Source of the DNA: Sphingobacteriia bacterium
Lineage (GTDB): Bacteria; Bacteroidota; Bacteroidia; Chitinophagales; Chitinophagaceae
Length of the DNA stretch: 11,697 nucleotides
NCBI GenBank assembly: GCA_004293505.1
Contig: RDYY01000019.1
Coordinates: 1-11,697 of the forward strand
Direction: 5' to 3'
Positions 6,390-11,697 of this stretch are shown piece after piece (within the stretch, counting starts at the first letter, position 1; each line of letters starts with the position of its first letter). The notes under the pieces were generated by a model. It saw only the letters and a list, made by a program, of their open reading frames with translations, did no database searches and was not told the origin of the DNA. The position numbers and the translations under genes are program-made.

Positions 6390-7640
6390 ATGCATGTAAT
6401 GGTAATGGGCGGTGGAATCATTGGCCTGAGCAGTGCGTTTTATTTGCAAGAAGCAGGTTGCCAAGTAACCGTCATTGACCAAAATGACTTTTCTGACAAT
6501 TGTTCTTACGGCAATGCTGGGTATGTTTGTCCCAGCCATTTTGTGCCCTTGGCCACACCAGGCATTGTCAAACAAGGATTAAAGTGGATGTGGAATTCCC
6601 GCAGCCCCTTTTATGTTCAGCCTCGGTTGGACCGCCATTTGATGGATTGGGGATTGACTTTTATGCGTTCGGCTACCCCGGACCATGTTGAGCGGTCGGC
6701 CATTCCCTTGCGAGACATTGCCCTGCTGAGTAAAAAAATGTATGAATCTTGGTTGGCCTTGCCCAGCTTTGATTTTGCTTATGAACAAAAAGGCTTGTTG
6801 GAAATTTTTCAAACCCCCAAAGGAGAAGAGAAAGCCAGGAGCATGTATGAAAAAGCACTTGAGTTGGGCCTTTCCGACACCCAATGGTTGGACGCTGCAG
6901 CCTTGCAAGCCATGGAGCCCCATGCCCGTCTGAACGCCATGGGAGCGGTTTATTTTAATTGTGATGCCCACTTGTATCCGCCCAAATTGATGCGGGGTTT
7001 GTACCAGATATTGTTGGCCATGGGGGTGCGTTTCATACCCAAAGAAGGCGTTAGTGGTTTTGAGACCCAGGGCAAAAAAATTGCTGCGGTGCTCACTGCC
7101 CAGCACAAATATCCAGTTGATGCCGTGGTCTTGGCCACTGGATCTTGGAGCCGAGAATTGGCGGCTAAACTGGCATTGCGTTTGCCTTTGATGCCAGGCA
7201 GGGGCTACTCTGTTACCTTGGAAAACAGCGCATACAAGATTGAACACCCAGCGGTGTTGGTAGAAGGCAGGGCTGCTCTAACGCCCATGGATGGCAATAA
7301 AATTCGTTTTGGGGGCACCATGGAAATCACTTCTACCCAAACGCCACCCCGGCGCAACAGGGTAGAAGGTCTTTTGCAAGCCGTCAAAAGATTTTATCCT
7401 GATTTTGAGGTTGCTGTGCCACCCATGGAAGAAGTCTGGTATGGTTTTAGACCTTGTTCTGCCGATGGCTTGCCTTATTTGGGCAAGACCAAAAAATGGG
7501 AGAATTTGGTTGTCGCAACAGGCCATTCCATGATAGGCCTGAGCTTGGGTGCAGGTTCGGGTTTGTTGGTCAAAGAAATGGTGCTGGACCAAGCCACCAG
7601 CATGGATGTGAGGCCCTTTTCACCTGAACGCTTTGCTTGA
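6390..7640 (+). CDS. dadA: DadA-type FAD-dependent D-amino-acid dehydrogenase
   Basis: 416-residue FAD-dependent oxidoreductase of the DAO family, most like the small subunit of D-amino-acid dehydrogenase. That enzyme deaminates D-amino acids to 2-oxo acids and passes electrons to the respiratory chain at the inner face of the membrane. The N-terminus has the dinucleotide-binding GGGIIG (7-12) with Asp30 (VTVID) closing the Rossmann fold. It is followed by NCSYGNAGYVCPSHFVPLA, which resembles the flavin-contacting segment of DadA proteins. The C-terminus has YGFRPCSADGLPYLG and VATGHSMIGLSLGAGSG (from 375), the second FAD-contacting region. Three in-frame ATGs (6390, 6399, 6405) crowd the start; the first leaves a normal-length first beta strand before GGG. 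Alternative substrates such as D-hydroxyproline or glycine cannot be excluded, and no racemase or epimerase lies nearby. bshC begins 26 bp after the stop, so co-transcription is likely. Confidence 0.88.
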   Translation: MHVMVMGGGIIGLSSAFYLQEAGCQVTVIDQNDFSDNCSYGNAGYVCPSHFVPLATPGIVKQGLKWMWNSRSPFYVQPRLDRHLMDWGLTFMRSATPDHVERSAIPLRDIALLSKKMYESWLALPSFDFAYEQKGLLEIFQTPKGEEKARSMYEKALELGLSDTQWLDAAALQAMEPHARLNAMGAVYFNCDAHLYPPKLMRGLYQILLAMGVRFIPKEGVSGFETQGKKIAAVLTAQHKYPVDAVVLATGSWSRELAAKLALRLPLMPGRGYSVTLENSAYKIEHPAVLVEGRAALTPMDGNKIRFGGTMEITSTQTPPRRNRVEGLLQAVKRFYPDFEVAVPPMEEVWYGFRPCSADGLPYLGKTKKWENLVVATGHSMIGLSLGAGSGLLVKEMVLDQATSMDVRPFSPERFA

Positions 7641-7648
7641 GCGGGAAT

Positions 7649-7656
7649 ACCTTAAT
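7649..7656 (+). promoter_or_regulatory. Weak candidate -7 box in front of bshC
   Basis: TACCTTAA partly matches TAnnTTTG and sits 10 bp before the ATG at 7667, in the 26-bp gap after dadA. This is unusually close to the start codon and lacks a -33 box, so simple co-transcription with dadA is the likelier arrangement. Confidence 0.18.
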
Positions 7657-7666
7657 TTTATTTTCT

Positions 7667-9280
7667 ATGTCGGTTGAATCTTACTGTTTGCCTATTGCCG
7701 CCACCGGTTATTTTTCTTCTTTGGTAAAAGATTACTTGGCTGAAGCACCAGCTTTGTCTCCCTTCTATGCTTATCCCGCTTCTGCTACAGGTGCCGCTTT
7801 GGCGCTGAAGAACAGACAAGCCGCTGCAAAGGTTGACCGGAATTTACTGGTTGAGGTATTGACCGAACAGTATGCAAATATTTTACCCAAAGGAGATGCT
7901 TTTTACGCGCAAATAGAAAAACTGCACAAGGAGAATTGTTTCACCGTTGTTACAGCGCACCAACCCAATATTTTCACTGGCCCCCTCTATGTGGTGTATA
8001 AAATTTTACACACGGTCTCCCTTTGTGCTGCACTCAAAAATAATCACCCAGAACACGAATTTGTTCCTGTCTACTACATGGGAAGTGAGGATGCAGACCT
8101 GGACGAGTTGGGCCAGTTTACCGTAGATGGGTTTGTTCGAAAATGGGATACACAGCAAACAGGTGCTGTGGGCAGGATGACGGTTGATGGGCCATTCATG
8201 GCTTTGATAGAGAGCTTGAAAGGACAAGTGGGGGTCTTGCCCCATGGTGCAGAATTGCTGGACCTTTTTGCCCAAGCATATACCAAAGGAAAGCCCTTGC
8301 AAGAAGCCATGCTACAGTTGGTGCATGCTATGTTTGGAGAGTGGGGTGTAGTGGTGTTGGTGCCCGATCATCCTCGCTTGAAAAAAGCCTTTGTACCCGT
8401 TTTGGAAAAAGAATTGTTTGAACAGTTTTCTGCCCCCTTGGTGGCCAAAACCCTGGCTGCATTTCCTGCCCAATACAAAGCCCAAGCCACAGGACGAGAC
8501 CTGAATTTGTTTTATTTGCGGGATGACCGAAGAGAAAGAATAGAAAAAACCGAATCAGGTTTTTCGGTTGCCCATTCGGACTGGCATTTTACGGCAGAAG
8601 AGATGAGGAATGAGCTGTTGCTTTTTCCAGAGCGATTCAGCCCCAATGTTATTTTGCGGGGTGTTTTTCAAGAAACCATTCTCCCCAACATTGCTTTTGT
8701 GGGGGGTGGGGGTGAATTGGCTTATTGGTTGGAATTGCGTGCTGTCTTTGCAGCTGCCAATACCCCTTTTCCGCAATTGGTCTTGCGCAATTCCTTTTTG
8801 TGCATGACCCAAAGCCAAAAAAAGCATTGGGATGAGTTGGGCCTGGGCGTCAATGACCTTTTTGTGCAAGGTCCAGCTTTGGTAGAAAAATGGATGCAAC
8901 AACAAGGTGCGGTGGTGCACAGTCTGAAAACCCAACAATCCACCTTGCACCAATTCTACCAAGCTTTGGCAGAAACAGCAGAAAGGGTTGATCCCACCCT
9001 CAAGCCCCATGTATTGGCTTTAGAAGCCAAAGCCATGAAGGGGTTGCAGGCACTGGAAAAAAAATCTTTTCGCGCTGAAAAAAAGAAAAGTGCGACGTCT
9101 TTGGCCAGGTTGGAGCGGGTGCAATCCCAGCTTTTCCCGCAAAAAAGTTTACAAGAAAGAACCGAAAATTTAGCTGGGTTTTATGGCAGGTGGGGCAGGA
9201 CTTGGCTCTCCCAGGTGCTGGTTGCTTCCCATGCTTGGGAGCAGGACTTCTCTATTTTGGTCTGGCCTGATCAAGCCTAA
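7667..9280 (+). CDS. bshC: Bacillithiol biosynthesis cysteine-adding enzyme BshC
   Basis: 537-residue BshC, which adds cysteine to glucosaminyl-malate in the last step of bacillithiol synthesis, a cytosolic redox thiol used in place of glutathione. Length matches the family (about 540). Family blocks seen in order: VTAHQPNIFTGPLYVVYKI (95-113), VYYMGSEDADLDEL (135-148, equivalent to the SEDHDFEE block), VILRGVFQETILPNIAFVGG (328-347) followed by GGELAYWLELRAVF and VLRNS. A charged coiled-coil-like region lies at about 405-485. The closing block SLARLERVQSQLFPQKSLQER (478-498) is also typical of the family. The start is ATG 7667; the TTG further upstream at 7637 overlaps the dadA stop. Partner genes bshA and bshB are not in the window. 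The gene ends 3 bp from the stop codon of the convergent penicillin-binding protein, leaving no room for a separate terminator. Confidence 0.95.
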   Translation: MSVESYCLPIAATGYFSSLVKDYLAEAPALSPFYAYPASATGAALALKNRQAAAKVDRNLLVEVLTEQYANILPKGDAFYAQIEKLHKENCFTVVTAHQPNIFTGPLYVVYKILHTVSLCAALKNNHPEHEFVPVYYMGSEDADLDELGQFTVDGFVRKWDTQQTGAVGRMTVDGPFMALIESLKGQVGVLPHGAELLDLFAQAYTKGKPLQEAMLQLVHAMFGEWGVVVLVPDHPRLKKAFVPVLEKELFEQFSAPLVAKTLAAFPAQYKAQATGRDLNLFYLRDDRRERIEKTESGFSVAHSDWHFTAEEMRNELLLFPERFSPNVILRGVFQETILPNIAFVGGGGELAYWLELRAVFAAANTPFPQLVLRNSFLCMTQSQKKHWDELGLGVNDLFVQGPALVEKWMQQQGAVVHSLKTQQSTLHQFYQALAETAERVDPTLKPHVLALEAKAMKGLQALEKKSFRAEKKKSATSLARLERVQSQLFPQKSLQERTENLAGFYGRWGRTWLSQVLVASHAWEQDFSILVWPDQA

Positions 9281-9283
9281 AAT

Positions 9284-11697
9284 TTATAGTCCATTGCCAC
9301 TGCCAGGTTTTTTGGGCAGGGTTTGGGGCTTTGGTTTTTCATTGCTGTTGTTTGCTGGGGCAATTCCTGCAGGCTTGTTTTGAGCAGGGGGATTTCCTGT
9401 GGGTTGGGAAGGATTGGTAGCAGGTAGTTTCTTATCGGCCACAACAGGCTTTTTGTTGGCATTGTTTTCTTCAATGGTCGATTCAGCCCCCACATTTTCA
9501 GGTTGGATGTTTTGGGGAATTTCATAGTCTTCTTCGTTGCCATTGCCCATGTCCTCGCCTTCACCCCCTAAAATTTGTTGGCCGCCATTGACATAATCGA
9601 TGATGATGTCGTTGGGCATCAAGTCGGGTTTCACAAAACCCAGTTTGGTATCTATGCCACATTTTGGATCAGCGGAAGCTTTGTTCATGAAATAAGCCCA
9701 AATAGGCATGGCAGCCCGGCCTCCTTCTCCATTTTTGGAATTGAAGCGAATGAAACGGTCGTCGCAACCCACCCATCCACCCGCCAGGTATTGGGGGGTA
9801 TAGCCAATGAACCAGGCGTCGCTGTTGTCATTGGTAGTGCCCGTTTTTCCGGCTACTTGCAAGCCATAAGGTATTCCATAGCCCCAAATGCCCGCACCCG
9901 TACCATTGGTTAAAACACCTTGCATCATGCGAATCACTGAATAGGCTGTTACATCGCTGATCACTTCTTTTCTTTTGGGGGTAAAAGTGGCCAACACATT
10001 GCCATTGCGGTCCTCAATGCGGGTAATGTACATGGGTTTGCTGCTGAAGCCTCGTCCAGGAAACATGCTGTAAGCTTGCATCATTTCAATCAATGAAATC
10101 TCACAAGCACCCAAGGCAATGGAAGGGTAGGGGTCAACTTTGGATTGGACCTCACATTTTTTGAGGTATTCCACAAATCGTTTGGCGCCATTGTTGCCCA
10201 CGTTGTCCAATTGTTTCAAAATAAAAGCAGAAGCACAGTTGCGCGATTTGGCCAAGGCCAATGCCATGGGCATTTGGGTTCCTGTACAAGTTTTTGACGT
10301 ATTGGGTACCATGCCGTATGCCCCAAAATTTTGTTGCACATCGGTCACAATGGTATTGGGATTGAATCCTGCTTCTTCAATGGCCAAGCTGTAGAGCAAG
10401 GGTTTGATGGTAGAACCTACTTGTCTCTTGGTATTGATGTTGGCGTGATCGTACTTGAATGTTTTAAAATCAACCCCACCTACCCAAGCTTTGATTTGAC
10501 CATTCAGGGGGTCCATGACCAAGAAGCCTGCTTGTAACATTTGGCGGTGGTATTTGATGGAATCCAAGGGGGTCATGGTGGTATCGGCACCCCGGTTGCT
10601 GTTCCAAGCAAATACCCGCATGGGAACAGGTTGGTCAAAAGATTTGCGCAAATCCGCTTCGTCCATTCCTTCCTTTTTCCCATTGCGCCAACGGTCTGTT
10701 TGGCGAATGTTTTGCTCCAAGTTGCTTTCGAACCCATTCCAAACTTTTTGTGTCCGGATATTTTCTTGGCTGTTCAGCAGTTTTTGCATGTAACTGATGT
10801 GCTTGGCTACAGCTTCTTCTGCATATACTTGCATCATGGGGTTAATGGTGGTATAAATTTTTAAACCATCCCGGTACAAGTCGTATGCATCCCCATTGTT
10901 CTTTACATTTTCCTTGCACCACTTTTTCATTTCTTCCCCCAAGACCATTCTAAAATAGGGGCCTAGACCGGTGGATTCATCCAGCTTTTTATAATTGAGT
11001 TCAATGGGTTTCGCTTTTAACTCAGCGGCAGTATTTTCATTTAAATAGCCATTCCGGACCATCTGGTTCATGACCGTGTTGCGCCGATCCAAAGACAGTT
11101 TTGGGTTGCGCCTGGGGTTGTACAATTGGGAACCTTTTAGCATGCCGATGAGCACAGCTGCTTCTTCTACGTTCAGCCTGTCGGGTTCTTTTTGAAAAAA
11201 AGTTTTGGCGGCATTTCTGATGCCAAAAACATTGTCCCCAAAGGCCACTGTGTTCAAGTAAAGAGTGGCAATTTCTTCTTTGGTAAAATGCCTTTCTAAT
11301 TTAACAGCAATAATGCCTTCTTTGATTTTTTGTAAGGCCCGTAAAATAAAATTTTTGGTGCTCCAATTTTCGGTAAAAAGATTTTTGGCTGTTTGCATGG
11401 TGATGGTACTGGCACCACCTTCACTGCCCAAATAAACAACAGCACGGGTCAAAGACCTGGCATCAATGCCACTGTGTTCATAAAATCGCTCGTCTTCGGT
11501 GGCCACCAAAGCTTGTACCACATGTTTGCTGATGTCTTTGTATTGAACATTGATGCGGTCTTCTATGTAGTATTTACCCATCAAAGTACCATCTTCTGCA
11601 TATACTTGGCTGGCCAAAGAAGCGGTAGGGTTTTCAATGTCATCAATGTCTGGCATGCTGCCAATCCAACCCCAGTTCAACATCAGCAACAAGAGGA
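9284..11697 (-). CDS. Class A penicillin-binding protein (PBP1A type), N-terminus cut by the window edge
   Basis: Bifunctional peptidoglycan glycosyltransferase/transpeptidase anchored in the inner membrane. The frame is open to base 11697, and the visible start (LLLLMLNWGWIG) is the end of the N-terminal membrane helix, so probably a few dozen residues are missing. Counting from the TTG-encoded residue at 11692, the GT51 domain has ATEDERFYEHSGID (catalytic Glu66), GGASTITMQTAKNLF (92-106) and the block ERHFTKEEIATLYLN followed by GIRNAAKTFF. The transpeptidase domain has the active-site serine in GSTIKP (Ser427, Lys430), SRN (483-485) as the SxN motif, and KTGTT (616-620). All catalytic motifs are intact. 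Beyond about residue 700 the protein carries a roughly 100-residue low-complexity tail, first acidic and Gly-rich (GGEGEDMGNGNEEDYE) and then rich in Pro, Asn and Lys, probably disordered in the periplasm. It converges on bshC with a 3-bp gap. Confidence 0.96.
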   Translation of the reverse strand, partial: LLLLMLNWGWIGSMPDIDDIENPTASLASQVYAEDGTLMGKYYIEDRINVQYKDISKHVVQALVATEDERFYEHSGIDARSLTRAVVYLGSEGGASTITMQTAKNLFTENWSTKNFILRALQKIKEGIIAVKLERHFTKEEIATLYLNTVAFGDNVFGIRNAAKTFFQKEPDRLNVEEAAVLIGMLKGSQLYNPRRNPKLSLDRRNTVMNQMVRNGYLNENTAAELKAKPIELNYKKLDESTGLGPYFRMVLGEEMKKWCKENVKNNGDAYDLYRDGLKIYTTINPMMQVYAEEAVAKHISYMQKLLNSQENIRTQKVWNGFESNLEQNIRQTDRWRNGKKEGMDEADLRKSFDQPVPMRVFAWNSNRGADTTMTPLDSIKYHRQMLQAGFLVMDPLNGQIKAWVGGVDFKTFKYDHANINTKRQVGSTIKPLLYSLAIEEAGFNPNTIVTDVQQNFGAYGMVPNTSKTCTGTQMPMALALAKSRNCASAFILKQLDNVGNNGAKRFVEYLKKCEVQSKVDPYPSIALGACEISLIEMMQAYSMFPGRGFSSKPMYITRIEDRNGNVLATFTPKRKEVISDVTAYSVIRMMQGVLTNGTGAGIWGYGIPYGLQVAGKTGTTNDNSDAWFIGYTPQYLAGGWVGCDDRFIRFNSKNGEGGRAAMPIWAYFMNKASADPKCGIDTKLGFVKPDLMPNDIIIDYVNGGQQILGGEGEDMGNGNEEDYEIPQNIQPENVGAESTIEENNANKKPVVADKKLPATNPSQPTGNPPAQNKPAGIAPANNSNEKPKPQTLPKKPGSGNGL

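Noticed and set aside
7171..7186. TGGCATTGCGTTTGCC resembles a sigma-54 -24/-12 promoter with correct GG-GC spacing
   Set aside because: It lies inside the dadA coding sequence with no gene start just downstream, and one partial match in nearly 12 kb is expected by chance.
6579..7247. 222-codon open frame on the minus strand inside dadA
   Set aside because: It is a shadow of a clearly coding gene, made possible by codon bias, with no recognisable domain.
8555..9010. 151-codon open frame on the minus strand inside bshC
   Set aside because: It is antisense to conserved BshC blocks, and its composition is that expected of a complementary strand.
9301..9325. CTGCC ... GGCAG inverted repeat near the bshC/PBP junction as a terminator
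   Set aside because: The T-run is in the loop, not after the stem, and the sequence encodes the tail of the penicillin-binding protein.

Overview
The window looks like ordinary, densely packed chromosome from a member of the Bacteroidota. Chitinophagaceae or Saprospiraceae-like is my guess, at low confidence. The evidence is a TonB-dependent outer-membrane receptor, a signal peptidase I with the long N-terminal membrane extension and large internal insert known from this phylum, a bacillithiol enzyme (BshC), almost no Shine-Dalgarno sequences, and short leaders carrying TAnnTTTG-like -7 boxes. GC content is near 47% by eye. No mobile element, CRISPR array, tRNA or rRNA is visible, and no gap between genes exceeds about 80 bases.

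Layout from left to right. The C-terminal part of a TonB-dependent receptor (+, cut by the left edge) is followed by a sigma-54-type response regulator that has REC and AAA+ domains but no DNA-binding domain (+). Next come signal peptidase I (+), a hairpin that is either an intrinsic terminator or a translational control element, and cytidine deaminase (+). A fatty-acid-hydroxylase-family membrane enzyme resembling alkylglycerol monooxygenase (-) overlaps the end of the deaminase tail to tail by 23 bp. An 80-bp divergent promoter region with a perfect 10-bp palindrome separates it from a DadA-type FAD-dependent D-amino-acid dehydrogenase (+), followed by BshC (+). BshC converges, with only 3 bp between stop codons, on a class A penicillin-binding protein of the PBP1A type (-), which is cut by the right edge inside its N-terminal membrane anchor.

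The genes are mostly housekeeping and envelope functions (nutrient uptake, protein export, peptidoglycan synthesis, membrane lipid modification, thiol metabolism, nucleoside salvage). They do not form one obvious pathway; the closest to a transcription unit is dadA-bshC. I found no convincing undescribed system. The items most worth a second look are the HTH-less sigma-54 activator with a GSFTSA loop, the GGAGG-sequestering hairpin ahead of cdd, the palindrome in the divergent promoter region, and the AGMO-like hydroxylase.
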